64,000 nucleotides of DNA from an uncultured Lachnospiraceae bacterium (GCA_910589075.1 CAJUSK010000011.1:1-64000), one strand, 5' to 3'. Counted from the first letter of the stretch, positions 52,891-62,098 are shown. The notes: a model not told the origin generated them from the sequence alone. Made by a program: numbers and translations.

Positions 52891-53196
52891 ATGACAGGAG
52901 GGGAAATCGCAGTGAATCCGGCGCAATTAGCATCAGATATAAAACGGATGCGGGAAACTGCATCTGTTCTGCGCAGCAGATTACAGGAATTGTACCGGTA
53001 TATGGAAGAGCTGGATACCATGTGGGAAGGTGCGGCCAACCATGCTTTTCATATGCAGTTTGGGATGGATCGGGAGCAGATGGGACGCCTGTGCAGGACG
53101 CTGGATGGGATGATTGACTGTTACGACCATGCACAGCGCGAATACGGAAACTGTGAACGGGAGGTATTTGCTATAGTGGAGGATATTTCTGTTTAG
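52891..53196 (+). CDS. WXG100 protein, MWxG type, copy 1
   Basis: A 101-residue helical hairpin protein with the turn TMWEGAANHAFH in its middle. WXG100 proteins dimerise and are exported or serve as structural partners in T7SS. ATG 52891 follows GGGGAGGG; GTG 52912 has AGGAGGGG and is an alternative. It resembles the protein at 55033 in length, turn (MWDG) and C-terminal helix and starts the first of two three-gene sets. Confidence 0.82.
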   Translation: MTGGEIAVNPAQLASDIKRMRETASVLRSRLQELYRYMEELDTMWEGAANHAFHMQFGMDREQMGRLCRTLDGMIDCYDHAQREYGNCEREVFAIVEDISV

Positions 53197-53210
53197 AAAA
53201 GGGGTATGGG

Positions 53211-53534
53211 ATGACAGCGGGCGATGTGGTATTAAAAGTAACACCCGAAATGCTGACAGAGAAAGCAGATCTGGCAGAAGAAACACTGCTGGAGGTACAG
53301 CGGACGCTGGAATCATTGGAGCAGACCGTGAAGCGGACCAGGGGATACTGGCTTGGCAGTGCAGGGGAACTGCACCGGAAAATGTACGAAGACGAGAAGA
53401 CGGCTGCTGAGGAGATTTTACGGCGGCTTCAGTCACATCTCCGGGATTTGCATGGAATTGCGGGAACTTACAGGCAGGCGGAGGAGAATGTCAGAAGCAT
53501 TGCGGACAGCCTGCCGGTGGATATACTGAGGTAG
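53211..53534 (+). CDS. WXG100 protein, W(L/I)G type, copy 1
   Basis: A 107-residue protein (LKVTPEMLTEKADLAEETLL) with the turn GYWLGSAGELHRKMY. The C-terminal helix EEILRRLQSHLRDLHGIAGT and the end SLPVDILR are closely paralleled by EILRRFEEHVEDLKKMAGVY and SLPTGILD in the protein at 54685. The two form a subfamily inside the cluster. ATG lies 14 nt after the previous gene. Confidence 0.82.
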   Translation: MTAGDVVLKVTPEMLTEKADLAEETLLEVQRTLESLEQTVKRTRGYWLGSAGELHRKMYEDEKTAAEEILRRLQSHLRDLHGIAGTYRQAEENVRSIADSLPVDILR

Positions 53535-53546
53535 CAGGGAGAGAGC

Positions 53547-53837
53547 ATGGCTGACAGGAAAGAGGCTGAAATAAATTTCAGAAAAGCTCTGGAACAGGCC
53601 GGAAAGCTGGAGGAGACTGCAGAAGCATTACAGCATGTATATAAAGAAACATTTGAAAATGCGATGCAGACGGTTGCGGAGAACTGGAAAGGGGAAAGCG
53701 CTTCTCTATATTTGAAAAAAGGGGCCGGACTGCAGGAGGACATCCGGGAAATGGTCTCGGAGCTGAGAACGATTGCGGAGGATATACGCAGAACAGCACG
53801 GCGGGTTTTGGATGAGGAAATGAAAGGCGGGGCGTGA
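53547..53837 (+). CDS. WXG100 protein, WKG type, copy 1
   Basis: A 96-residue protein with the turn ENWKGESASLYLKKG. The N-terminus EAEINFRKALEQAGKLEETA resembles SIELNFRNARKQAEVLDRLA of the protein at 55375, which shares the WKGE turn. It ends the first three-gene set. ATG follows GGGAGAGC. Confidence 0.8.
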   Translation: MADRKEAEINFRKALEQAGKLEETAEALQHVYKETFENAMQTVAENWKGESASLYLKKGAGLQEDIREMVSELRTIAEDIRRTARRVLDEEMKGGA

Positions 53838-53926
53838 TGGCGGAAATGGGTTTTCAGGCACGCTCCAGCCCCATACAGAACGGTATGTGGAACAGGCAAA
53901 TATTTTATGATACAGGAGGGAAAAAG

Positions 53927-54226
53927 ATGGGATTGATTATGGTAACAGCGTCACAGCTGCGGAGCAGTGCAGGGGAACTGCGGGCGTTAAACGGGCGGTT
54001 TAAATCCTGCGTGGGGCAGTTGGAGACGCAGGAGGGGACATTGGGAAGCCAGTGGGAAGGCGCAGCCAAAACGGCTTTTCACAATGCCTTTATGACCGAT
54101 AAGGGAAAATGGGATGAATTTTATCAACTGATTGAAAAATACTGCGGTGCTCTGGAGGAAATTGCCGCCCGGTATGAGAAGGCTGAAACGATCAATGTGG
54201 ATACGGCTACCATGAGAACTTACTAA
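53927..54226 (+). CDS. WXG100 protein, EsxA-like
   Basis: A 99-residue protein (VTASQLRSSAGELRALNGRF) with the canonical turn SQWEGAAKTAFHNAF and C-terminal YEKAETINVDTATMRTY. It is the closest to classical EsxA in length and motif. The start at 53927 is fixed by ACAGGAGGGAAAAAG; upstream codons in frame overlap the preceding gene and are not needed. It is a likely secreted substrate. Confidence 0.87.
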   Translation: MGLIMVTASQLRSSAGELRALNGRFKSCVGQLETQEGTLGSQWEGAAKTAFHNAFMTDKGKWDEFYQLIEKYCGALEEIAARYEKAETINVDTATMRTY

Positions 54227-54248
54227 CAGAGAACAGGAGTATACGACA

Positions 54249-54563
54249 ATGGATGGAATTTTAAAAGTCACACCGGAAACCTTAAAAAGCACTGCCGGAG
54301 AGTTTCAGAGCACCAACGGGCAGATTAAGTCCACCACGGACGAGATGGTGAATCTCATCAATGGAATGAAAGTCATATGGGAAGGCACTGCAGCGGAAAC
54401 ATTCATTTCAAAAGTGAGAGGCCTGCAGCCGGATATGAATAAAATTCACAATATGATCAGCGAACATGTGAAAGATCTGACAGAGATGGCAGATACCTAT
54501 ATGAAAGCCGAACAGGCCAATACGCAGACAGGCAGCGCACTTCAGGCCGGTATACTGGAATAA
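54249..54563 (+). CDS. WXG100 protein, EsxA-like, second
   Basis: A 104-residue protein (LKVTPETLKSTAGEFQSTNG) with turn VIWEGTAAETFISKV and a C-terminal helix that ends ALQAGILE. Together with the preceding EsxA-like protein it may form a secreted heterodimer. It lies 22 nt downstream and is preceded by AACAGGAGTATAC. Confidence 0.87.
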   Translation: MDGILKVTPETLKSTAGEFQSTNGQIKSTTDEMVNLINGMKVIWEGTAAETFISKVRGLQPDMNKIHNMISEHVKDLTEMADTYMKAEQANTQTGSALQAGILE

Positions 54564-54684
54564 GGGACATTTCGGCGGCGCATGTGTGTATGGACTGGAT
54601 AACCGGTGGCAGGGGTCAGAGCCTGTGGCCGGTCTGAGGGCGGAGGGCCCGGAAAGCATTGGCGGCAAAATATGGGAGGTATGG

Positions 54685-55020
54685 ATGGAGCAGGGAGCGG
54701 GGATTGCATCTGCCAGATTGCAGGTAAACACGGAAGAACTGGTGAGGCAGTCGGAAGAAATTGTCAGATACCGCAAAGAGCTGCAGGGACAGTTTGAGCG
54801 GCTGGAAGAGATGATCAACAGTTCGGGAAATTTCTGGATCGGAGAGGGCGGCAATGAGGCGCGCAGGAAATACCGGGCGAAAAAAGAACAGACCGGGGAA
54901 ATTCTCAGACGGTTTGAAGAACATGTGGAAGATCTGAAAAAAATGGCCGGTGTGTATGAAGAAACGGAAGCCCAGGCGGAGCATATTGTCTGGAGCCTGC
55001 CCACCGGAATCCTGGACTGA
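54685..55020 (+). CDS. WXG100 protein, W(L/I)G type, copy 2
   Basis: A 111-residue protein with the turn NFWIGEGGNEARRKY and the ending VWSLPTGILD. It is the paralogue of the protein at 53211. I place the start at ATG 54685 after GGGAGGT; the frame is open from 54586 but that would add a segment without similarity to the paralogue. It begins 121 nt after the previous gene. Confidence 0.75.
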   Translation: MEQGAGIASARLQVNTEELVRQSEEIVRYRKELQGQFERLEEMINSSGNFWIGEGGNEARRKYRAKKEQTGEILRRFEEHVEDLKKMAGVYEETEAQAEHIVWSLPTGILD

Positions 55021-55032
55021 CGGAGATGGAAT

Positions 55033-55347
55033 ATGGCGGCAACAGAGATAAGCGTTGATATAAACAGGATAGACCGGATGACAGAAACTATGGCAGATTC
55101 GGTCAGTGAAATAAAAAGTACGATGCATCTGCTGATTGAAGGCATGGAATGTCTGGACAATATGTGGGACGGTATTGCCAGTATGGCGTTTTTCAGGCAG
55201 TTTGAGAATGACTGCCAGATGCTTTTGGAGTTTTGTGATGATTTGCAGATGTTTTGCGAATGTAATGACGAGGCGTCAAAAAGATACCTGGAGAATGAAC
55301 GGAAGCTGAATGAGGCGGTTCGGGGATTCAATATATTCGTATTTTGA
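55033..55347 (+). CDS. WXG100 protein, MWxG type, copy 2
   Basis: A 104-residue protein (ISVDINRIDRMTETMADSVS) with the turn DNMWDGIASMAFFRQF. It is rich in Cys and Met in the second helix (CQMLLEFCDDLQMFCECNDE). Paralogue of the protein at 52891. ATG follows CGGAGATGG. Confidence 0.8.
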   Translation: MAATEISVDINRIDRMTETMADSVSEIKSTMHLLIEGMECLDNMWDGIASMAFFRQFENDCQMLLEFCDDLQMFCECNDEASKRYLENERKLNEAVRGFNIFVF

Positions 55348-55374
55348 TGGCGACGGAAAAGAGAGAAAAGGGAT

Positions 55375-55680
55375 ATGTCGGATTCAATTGAACTGAATTT
55401 CAGAAATGCCAGAAAACAGGCCGAGGTTTTGGATCGGCTGGCACAGAGGCTGAAAACCATTTCGGAAAGCGAATATGAAGAAGATGTGGAAACTGTCTGT
55501 CAGTGCTGGAAGGGTGAAAATGCAGAAATTCTTGTGAGAAAGATGCGGGATTTTCAAAAGACGTTGAGCAAATCCGCCAGGGATCTGGACCGGGCGGGGA
55601 AAACCGTCTGCAAAATCGCAAAGACCAGCTATGACGCAGACCGCACAGCGGAAGCCATCGCACGGATTTTTACCGGTTAA
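55375..55680 (+). CDS. WXG100 protein, WKG type, copy 2
   Basis: A 101-residue protein with turn CQCWKGENAEILVRK and helical flanks. Paralogue of the protein at 53547. It is the last of eight WXG100-like proteins encoded in a row. The next gene, for a lipoprotein, starts 15 nt downstream. Confidence 0.8.
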   Translation: MSDSIELNFRNARKQAEVLDRLAQRLKTISESEYEEDVETVCQCWKGENAEILVRKMRDFQKTLSKSARDLDRAGKTVCKIAKTSYDADRTAEAIARIFTG

Positions 55681-55695
55681 CGCAGGTGGATGGCA

Positions 55696-56352
55696 ATGAA
55701 ACACAGGGTATGGAATACGATCAGAATCACATGTGTGATCGCTGTCTTGTTTTTAACGGGCGGCTGTTCAGGGCGGAGTCGGATAATGGATAATATGAAT
55801 AAAAGCAGTGAAGGCGCGGAGCGCATCAGAGAAGAGGCGCTTGCGTATCTCGCGGAGCAGTATGATGACAACTTTACCATAACACTTTTGGAAAGCGCGG
55901 GTATTTCCATGGACTATGACAGACTGACGGTCCTGTCAGATGCGTATCCGGGAGAATGTTTTTATGTGAATCGCTATGTGAAAGATGGAGAAGAGCTGTT
56001 TCGGGATAATTATTTTACATTGTATATGCGCCGGGATGCGGAGCAGTTTTTCTCGGATATGGCAAAACAGGTTAAGGAAGGGACGTCGGTACAGGTGAAA
56101 TTGAAACTGAGCGTACGTCCTGAGACGATGACAGCGCAGTCAACATTTGCAGATATGGTCAGCCTGCATGGCTCTACCGAGCTATATATTTATTTGTATC
56201 ATAAGGAAGCCTTTTCTAAGGCGGAACAAACTGCTTTTCTGGAGGCTCTGAAAGAAGCAGAATGCAGCGCTTCCATTATTTTTGAGCAGCAGGGCAGTGG
56301 GGTGCAGCAACGATACATGCTGAACCGGGAAATGAAACTGTATCAATTTTGA
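55696..56352 (+). CDS. Predicted lipoprotein of the type VII cluster
   Basis: A 218-residue protein with a hydrophobic N-terminal signal (ITCVIAVLFLTGGC) ending in a Cys that could be lipidated, although TGGC is not a canonical lipobox. The mature part has no recognised domain. ATG 55696 is chosen since AGGTGG is too close to ATG 55690. Its position suggests an extracytoplasmic component, or an immunity protein against the next gene's product. Function unknown. Confidence 0.7.
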   Translation: MKHRVWNTIRITCVIAVLFLTGGCSGRSRIMDNMNKSSEGAERIREEALAYLAEQYDDNFTITLLESAGISMDYDRLTVLSDAYPGECFYVNRYVKDGEELFRDNYFTLYMRRDAEQFFSDMAKQVKEGTSVQVKLKLSVRPETMTAQSTFADMVSLHGSTELYIYLYHKEAFSKAEQTAFLEALKEAECSASIIFEQQGSGVQQRYMLNREMKLYQF

Positions 56353-56374
56353 ACGCGTGTCAGGGAGATAGAAT

Positions 56375-57748
56375 ATGGCATTATCTGATAATGAACTGAT
56401 TCTTCTGGACAATCTGATGTATTTTGACCAGGGAAGTCTGGACAACGGGATGACCGTCAGCGAAATTGCTGTCCGTATTCTGGATAAAGTGGCGGACCCT
56501 GGATGGGTGGCTGAGAATGATCGCTCTGCGCTGAATACATCGTCGGCTTCATGGAAGCGTATGGCGGAAAGTATTCTTTCCAACAGGGAGCTGGGCAGAT
56601 ATACGATGACAAACTGTGAAATGACATCGGATTCCGGGGATCGGCCGGTGTATGCAGCCTGTTTTGTAGATGACATAAATAATCCCACGGATGTGAATGT
56701 AGCTTTTAAAGGAACCACAGGCGGATATGAATGGCATGATAATGGCGAAGGCGCTTATATGACCGATACGAAGTGTCAGATGGAAGCTGCCGGGTATATC
56801 AACCGGCTTCCGGAGGCGTATGGAAATCATATAACGGTGACGGGCCACTCAAAAGGCGGCAACAAGGCGCAATATGTGACCATTACCACAGACCGCGTGG
56901 AAAGATGTGTCTCGGTGGACGGACAGGGATTTTCTCCTGATTTCTGCAAAAAGTACGCAGATCAGATTCAGGAGAAAAAAGACCGGTTGGTAAATATATG
57001 CGCAGACGGGGATTATGTCAATGCGATAGCCATTACCATTGCCAGACAGGTCTATATACGGACAGAAGGAAATGAGAATTATCACAAGCCTGATATTCTT
57101 CTGGATGAAAACGGGAATCTCCGGGAAGAAGGAAGCCCCAAATTCTGGCGGAAGCTCATCAATGAATATACCACATACATAACGGAAAATATGCCGGAAC
57201 CTGCCAGAAGCTTTGTAATCGACGGCGTTATCGGGCTGGTGGAGCCGATCATGAGTGGGGAAGAAGCAGGGGAAGGATGGATTCAGAAGGGAATCGGCGT
57301 CGCCGTTGCGCTGAAAACCATATTTGATCCGGACTATTTCCTGAAGCATTGGGCAATGAAAGAAGTACTGGAAATACTGGAAGTATGGTTTGACGAAGGA
57401 AAGGAGCTGTTTGGCAGCTTCCTGGAAGGGCTGGCCACGATGCTGTCGCCGTCCGGCTGGTATGACCTGTCACATGTTACCATTTATGTAAATATGATGG
57501 CGCAACTGGAGGGGAATATGAGGCGGTATGAGAGACAACTGTACCAGATGGCGGAAGAAACGAGGGCTGCCAGGTGTGCACTCACGGGGATTTCCTATAC
57601 AACCGTGCGGGTAAGTCTGAACGTTTTGATAAGGAAACTTGAGAAAGAAGCAGAAATTTGCGGTAAAATTGCGGAATTGGTGAGTATGGTGTGTATTTCC
57701 TATACACGGACGGATCAGGCTGTGGCAGCGGGTTATGGCCGGGGCTGA
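56375..57748 (+). CDS. Lipase-fold (DUF2974/Mbeg1-like) protein, candidate T7SS effector
   Basis: A 457-residue protein without signal peptide. The N-terminal two thirds contain DVNVAFKGTTGGYEWHDN and the serine hydrolase elbow ITVTGHSKGGNKAQYV, as in DUF2974/Mbeg1 lipase-like proteins; CADGDYVNAI may hold the acid. The C-terminal 90 residues are a long helical pair (YERQLYQMAEETRAARCALT, EKEAEICGKIAELVSMVCIS) resembling a WXG-type hairpin. This layout and the place between WXG100 genes and the signalling genes suggest cargo. Toxic lipase activity is inference. Confidence 0.75.
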   Translation: MALSDNELILLDNLMYFDQGSLDNGMTVSEIAVRILDKVADPGWVAENDRSALNTSSASWKRMAESILSNRELGRYTMTNCEMTSDSGDRPVYAACFVDDINNPTDVNVAFKGTTGGYEWHDNGEGAYMTDTKCQMEAAGYINRLPEAYGNHITVTGHSKGGNKAQYVTITTDRVERCVSVDGQGFSPDFCKKYADQIQEKKDRLVNICADGDYVNAIAITIARQVYIRTEGNENYHKPDILLDENGNLREEGSPKFWRKLINEYTTYITENMPEPARSFVIDGVIGLVEPIMSGEEAGEGWIQKGIGVAVALKTIFDPDYFLKHWAMKEVLEILEVWFDEGKELFGSFLEGLATMLSPSGWYDLSHVTIYVNMMAQLEGNMRRYERQLYQMAEETRAARCALTGISYTTVRVSLNVLIRKLEKEAEICGKIAELVSMVCISYTRTDQAVAAGYGRG

Positions 57749-57814
57749 GCCAGGTGTTACAATCGATCAGCAGACCGGGATTCCTTTGCATGGGCATGGA
57801 AAAGAGGGATGGAA

Positions 57815-59281
57815 ATGAAAAGCTGGCTGAAATATTGTATGGGTATTTTGGCGGGAATATTGTGTTTATCGGTGGTTGTATTGGGCGCGGATGACAAAGT
57901 TGCGGAAACTTTTACAGGAGAGAGGACGATTTCCATATATCTCAGAGATATGGACGATGTAGGGACGCTGGAAGCGCAGATTGGAACTTCTGCTGCGGAG
58001 GTCGTGGCGGCAGAAACGCTACGGGATGCAGCCATACCGGTGAAAACGCTGATTCTGATTGACAATTCCGTTTCGATTGGAAAGGAACAGCAAAAGCGTA
58101 CGATAGAGCTGGTACAGGATCTGACGGGAGGCGCCATGGAGCAGGAACAGATTGCACTGGCAACATTCGGAGAGGAGATCCAATATCTGACACAGTACAG
58201 CGACAGTTACAGTGAACTCAAAGAGGCATTGACCGGGATTACCTATGGAGATCAGGAAACCTGGCTGACAGATGTGCTGTATGGTGTTTTAGAGGAAGCG
58301 GCCTGGCAGGACGGGGAAGAAAACTTTTTCAGAATCGTCATTATTTCTGACGGGGTGGACAGTAAGCCTGTGGGCATTACAAAGGACGAACTGTATCAAT
58401 ATATAAAAGAACATCGGGTACCCATTTATACCATTGGCTGTCAGGGCAGCAACAATGAAGAAGCGCTGGAAAATATGTTTGCGCTGGCACGGATAAGCGG
58501 CACAGAGCCATATATGCTGGATGCGGTGGAGCATACGCTGGATATTGTCAAAGGGCTGGCAGTGGATCAGGATATCCTGCGTGTGCAGATTGCGCCTGAG
58601 GCCGGGGATATGGATGGAGGACGGAAAACCGTCAGAATCATAGCAGGGGATATGGCCATACAGACAGAGATGCGTATGCCCCAGCAGGTGTTGACAGAGG
58701 AACCGGACTCTGTGCAGGAGCCGGAGCCGGTGGTGCAACCGGAGCCGGAGTTCTCCGGGCCTGTGGACGTACCGGAACCTGAGACGCATTCTCCGATGCC
58801 GCTGATACTGCTGGGCGGCCTGCTTGGCCTTGCCATGTGCCTTTTCCTCACGGGCGTTTTTCTCCTTGTCCGTAAAAGGAAAGGTGATACGACGGCGGGA
58901 TTTGAGAGCTATGGCGGCGGCACGGAAGATGGCGGTCTGAGGGATGGGACGACAGTGCTGCTTGGAGGGAACCGGAGGAAATATGATCTGATACTGAGAG
59001 ACGTGGAAAATCCGGCCCGGTCTTTTCAGACACAGATCAGTGAAGAAGCCGCGGCTTTGATTGGAAGAAATGAATCCTGTGATGTCTGTATTCACTATGA
59101 CGACCGGGTTTCCGGCAAACACTGTGAAATTGGTGTCCGTGGCAACCGGTTTTATGTACTGGATCTGAAGTCTTCCAACGGAACTTTTTTGAATGAAAAC
59201 AGAGTGATTACAGATTCGGATCTGATTGCAGGGAATATTTTGCGTCTTGGAGCGGTTCGGTTCCGGGTTGATATACGTTAA
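57815..59281 (+). CDS. vWA-FHA membrane protein
   Basis: A 488-residue protein. An N-terminal signal or anchor (YCMGILAGILCLSVVVLG) leads to a von Willebrand A domain (about 76-255) with the MIDAS motif ILIDNSVSIG (D83, S85, S87) outside the cell. A Pro/Glu-rich linker (QEPEPVVQPEPEF) and a second membrane helix (about 336-358) follow, then a cytosolic FHA domain with AALIGRNESCDVCI, RVSGKHCEIG and SSNGTFLNENRV. It can link an outside ligand to phosphothreonine binding inside. ATG follows GAGGGATGG. Confidence 0.88.
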   Translation: MKSWLKYCMGILAGILCLSVVVLGADDKVAETFTGERTISIYLRDMDDVGTLEAQIGTSAAEVVAAETLRDAAIPVKTLILIDNSVSIGKEQQKRTIELVQDLTGGAMEQEQIALATFGEEIQYLTQYSDSYSELKEALTGITYGDQETWLTDVLYGVLEEAAWQDGEENFFRIVIISDGVDSKPVGITKDELYQYIKEHRVPIYTIGCQGSNNEEALENMFALARISGTEPYMLDAVEHTLDIVKGLAVDQDILRVQIAPEAGDMDGGRKTVRIIAGDMAIQTEMRMPQQVLTEEPDSVQEPEPVVQPEPEFSGPVDVPEPETHSPMPLILLGGLLGLAMCLFLTGVFLLVRKRKGDTTAGFESYGGGTEDGGLRDGTTVLLGGNRRKYDLILRDVENPARSFQTQISEEAAALIGRNESCDVCIHYDDRVSGKHCEIGVRGNRFYVLDLKSSNGTFLNENRVITDSDLIAGNILRLGAVRFRVDIR

Positions 59282-59319
59282 AAAGGAGTGCGGGAACCGG
59301 GTATCCTGCGTGGGGCAGT

Positions 59320-60066
59320 ATGAAATATGAAATGGTCGGTTTGTGTGAAACCGGTTTGGTGAGAAATGTAAATCAGGACGCTGTTTTCTGGGGAAAAACG
59401 GAATGTGGGGCAGTCTGCGTGGTGGCTGACGGAATGGGCGGGCACAGTCATGGAGAGGTTGCCAGCAATCTGATTAAGCAGACCGTTTTACAGTGCTGGG
59501 AGACTTTTACAGAAGAAAACTGCCGGAGAGGTTTCTGTGATATGTTCGATTACCTGAAATGTGAACTGGAAAAGGCCAATCAGGCATTGTATCAGGAATA
59601 TGGTAAAAAAAGGATGTGTGGTTCCACGCTGGTTTTGCTCTTCTGTTTTCAAAATCAATATGGTATATTATATGCGGGTGACAGCCGTATTTATTTGAAA
59701 AAGGGGTTTTCGTTTATCAGGCTGACAACAGACGAAGTCTGGGAGAATCAGAAGAATATCCCAAAGGAAGAACGCCAGAATACCAGCCATCCCAATTACG
59801 GGAAGCTGGTCAATGCATTTGGCTCTGAGGCAGATCTGCATATGCGTATGATGACAGATGTGCTCAGGGGAGGAGAACTGTTTTTGCTGTGCAGTGACGG
59901 ACTGTATAAAATGTGCACGGATAAACAGATTAAGGCGGCTATGCGCAGTGTCCGCAGTGGGGGAGACGGAATGAAGGCCGCGCTGATGCGTCTGAAAGAG
60001 GAGACAGAAGAAGCGGGAGCAACAGATAATTTTTCTATTATTATGCTGAAGACAGACAGGGAGTAA
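59320..60066 (+). CDS. PP2C-family Ser/Thr phosphatase
   Basis: A 248-residue PPM phosphatase. Metal-binding motifs are intact: NVNQDAVFW, CVVADGMGGHSHGEVAS (D37, G38), YAGDSRIYL, LLCSDGLYKM and GATDNFSII. It removes phosphates from Ser/Thr residues. It stands between the vWA-FHA protein and the kinase gene, which begins 4 nt later, forming a matched kinase-phosphatase pair. Confidence 0.93.
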   Translation: MKYEMVGLCETGLVRNVNQDAVFWGKTECGAVCVVADGMGGHSHGEVASNLIKQTVLQCWETFTEENCRRGFCDMFDYLKCELEKANQALYQEYGKKRMCGSTLVLLFCFQNQYGILYAGDSRIYLKKGFSFIRLTTDEVWENQKNIPKEERQNTSHPNYGKLVNAFGSEADLHMRMMTDVLRGGELFLLCSDGLYKMCTDKQIKAAMRSVRSGGDGMKAALMRLKEETEEAGATDNFSIIMLKTDRE

Positions 60067-60070
60067 TCAG

Positions 60071-62098
60071 ATGAATATACAGGACCTGTGTCCACACTGC
60101 ATGAGAAGGCTGAAAAATAATCAGGTGAGATTCTGCCCCATGTGTGGAACGGACAGGACGAAAAAGGCAGTGGTAAAGCATCAGCTTGCCCCTTTTTCCG
60201 TTTTAAAAGACAAATATGTGGTGGGCGAGGTGATTGGCCAGGGCGGATTTGGTATCACCTATATCGGACTGGATACGACACTGGAAGTACGGGTTGCCAT
60301 CAAAGAGCTGTACCCGGACGAATTCTGCACAAGGACGGTATCCGTATCCTCCAATGTGGAGCTTTACAAGGAGAGAGACCGGGAAATTGTTTTAAAATTG
60401 CAAAAAGATTTCCTCAGCGAGGCGCGCCGTCTGGGCAAATGCTGCGGACTGCCAGGGGTAGTTGGCGTGCGGGAGTATTTTGAGGAAAATAATACAGCTT
60501 ATATTATCATGGAATATCTGGACGGTATGAATCTGGAAGTGTATACAAAGCGGCAGGGAGGGAAGCTGCCGGCCCGGATTCTGCTGCCGGCCATAAGGCC
60601 CGTTATGGCAACCCTGGTCAAAGTGCATGAGCAGGGACTGATACACCGGGACATCAGTCCGGACAATATCCTCTGCCTTCCGTCAGGGGATCTGAAACTG
60701 ATTGATTTTGGTGCGGCAAGGGACTGTGATACTGTGGATGAAAAAAGCAGGCTGCTTGCATTGAAGTATGGATATGCGCCGGAGGAACAATGCCACAGGA
60801 AGGGGATTCAGGGTCCCTGGACTGATGTATATTCTCTGGCGGCTACGATTTATAAGTGTCTGACAGGTGTTACGCCGCCTCAGTCTGTGGACAGAATGTA
60901 TGAAGACGATTTGAAACGGCCCAATGCATTGGGGGCAGGTCTTACACCGCCGGAAGAAACTGCATTGATGAGAGCCATGGCAGTCTATGCAAAAGACCGT
61001 TTTCGTACCATGGAAGAATTTTACAATGCGCTGTATGGTACCGGGGAAATTTCTTCACCGGCCACTGCCCCGGGGCCAGTGGCAGCCACCGGGTCGATAC
61101 CCGTGGGCGGACAGACAGCCGCTTCCACACAAAGAGGAAGGGGGCTGCTATTTGTTGCAATCGGGATTGTGCTCTGTGTTGCAGTGGGGACGGGCGGTTT
61201 TGTTTTGTTCAAAAGCCTTTCGGAGCGCAACGGAAAACCTGCAGCCGCAGCGGTGGAAACAGAAGAGGCGGCAAATTTGGAACCGGAATCTGTAACGCCC
61301 AAAGAAGTCCCTATGGAATCTGCAGATAACGAAGCGCCACCGGCAGACTCTCAGGTGGACGAAGCCAGGACAGGGGGACTTGAGTACCAGGAGTTGGAAA
61401 ATGGGAATCTGGCTGTGACCGGATATTCCGGAACCGGGGAGGAACTGACCATTCCTGAAAAAATAGATGGAAAAACGGTGGAAATACTCCGTAAACTGGA
61501 GACCGATACGGTGAAGCAGCTTACCATACCAGGCAGTGTGATTGCCATAGAAGAGGACGCGATTGTCAGCGGCAGCATTGAGAAAATCATACTCAGGGAT
61601 GGTATCCAGCGGATCAATGACGGATCATTTCAGGAATGTACCAGGCTGGAGGAACTGACGATTCCCAAGAGTATTGATTATATTGGGATGGGTGTATTTC
61701 CGGTGGAGTTTGTGGAAAAACAGAAAGAGATCAGAGGTATTTATTATCTGGATAACTTTGCACTGGCAATTAAGGAAGATGAAAGTGAATTTCGATGGAA
61801 TGACCATACCATAGGGATTTGTGGAGATTTCTGGAAGCTGTTCCATGGAAGCCAGGAGCTGGAACTGGAATCTCTGGAGATTCCGGAAGGTGTGGTTTTT
61901 ATTGGGAAAGGGGCTTTTCGCTGCGTGCATGCAAAGGAAATACATGTGCCGGAAAGTGTACATACAATAGGGAAATATGCGCTGGGGTGTGATCCGGATA
62001 AGCAACCGTATAGCGATGTGGTCATATTCGGGCCGCCCGACAGTGAAGCCGGTGAATATGCGGAAAAAAATAATATTTCTTATGTAAGCGTCGATTAG
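60071..62098 (+). CDS. Ser/Thr protein kinase with zinc ribbon and BspA-type repeats
   Basis: A 675-residue protein. A zinc ribbon (CPHC and CPMC, C7, C10, C22, C25) precedes the kinase domain: glycine loop IGQGGFGITY, VAIKELYP (K78), HRDISPDNIL (D194, N199) and DFGAARD (D212), all catalytic residues kept. One membrane helix (about 357-380) leads to an outer region with leucine-rich repeats of the BspA/LRR_5 type (TIPGSVIAIEEDAI, LEELTIPKSIDYIG). It likely phosphorylates FHA ligands of the T7SS in answer to an outside signal. Confidence 0.92.
   Translation: MNIQDLCPHCMRRLKNNQVRFCPMCGTDRTKKAVVKHQLAPFSVLKDKYVVGEVIGQGGFGITYIGLDTTLEVRVAIKELYPDEFCTRTVSVSSNVELYKERDREIVLKLQKDFLSEARRLGKCCGLPGVVGVREYFEENNTAYIIMEYLDGMNLEVYTKRQGGKLPARILLPAIRPVMATLVKVHEQGLIHRDISPDNILCLPSGDLKLIDFGAARDCDTVDEKSRLLALKYGYAPEEQCHRKGIQGPWTDVYSLAATIYKCLTGVTPPQSVDRMYEDDLKRPNALGAGLTPPEETALMRAMAVYAKDRFRTMEEFYNALYGTGEISSPATAPGPVAATGSIPVGGQTAASTQRGRGLLFVAIGIVLCVAVGTGGFVLFKSLSERNGKPAAAAVETEEAANLEPESVTPKEVPMESADNEAPPADSQVDEARTGGLEYQELENGNLAVTGYSGTGEELTIPEKIDGKTVEILRKLETDTVKQLTIPGSVIAIEEDAIVSGSIEKIILRDGIQRINDGSFQECTRLEELTIPKSIDYIGMGVFPVEFVEKQKEIRGIYYLDNFALAIKEDESEFRWNDHTIGICGDFWKLFHGSQELELESLEIPEGVVFIGKGAFRCVHAKEIHVPESVHTIGKYALGCDPDKQPYSDVVIFGPPDSEAGEYAEKNNISYVSVD

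Noticed and set aside
53834..53926. Upstream extension of the EsxA-like gene
   Set aside because: It overlaps the preceding stop, lacks a ribosome site and adds residues not seen in WXG100 proteins, while AGGAGGG precedes ATG 53927.
54408..55460. Minus-strand frame of 350 codons across several WXG100 genes
   Set aside because: It spans four genes with good ribosome sites and WxG turns on the plus strand; Ser/Phe-rich shadow translation with no domain.
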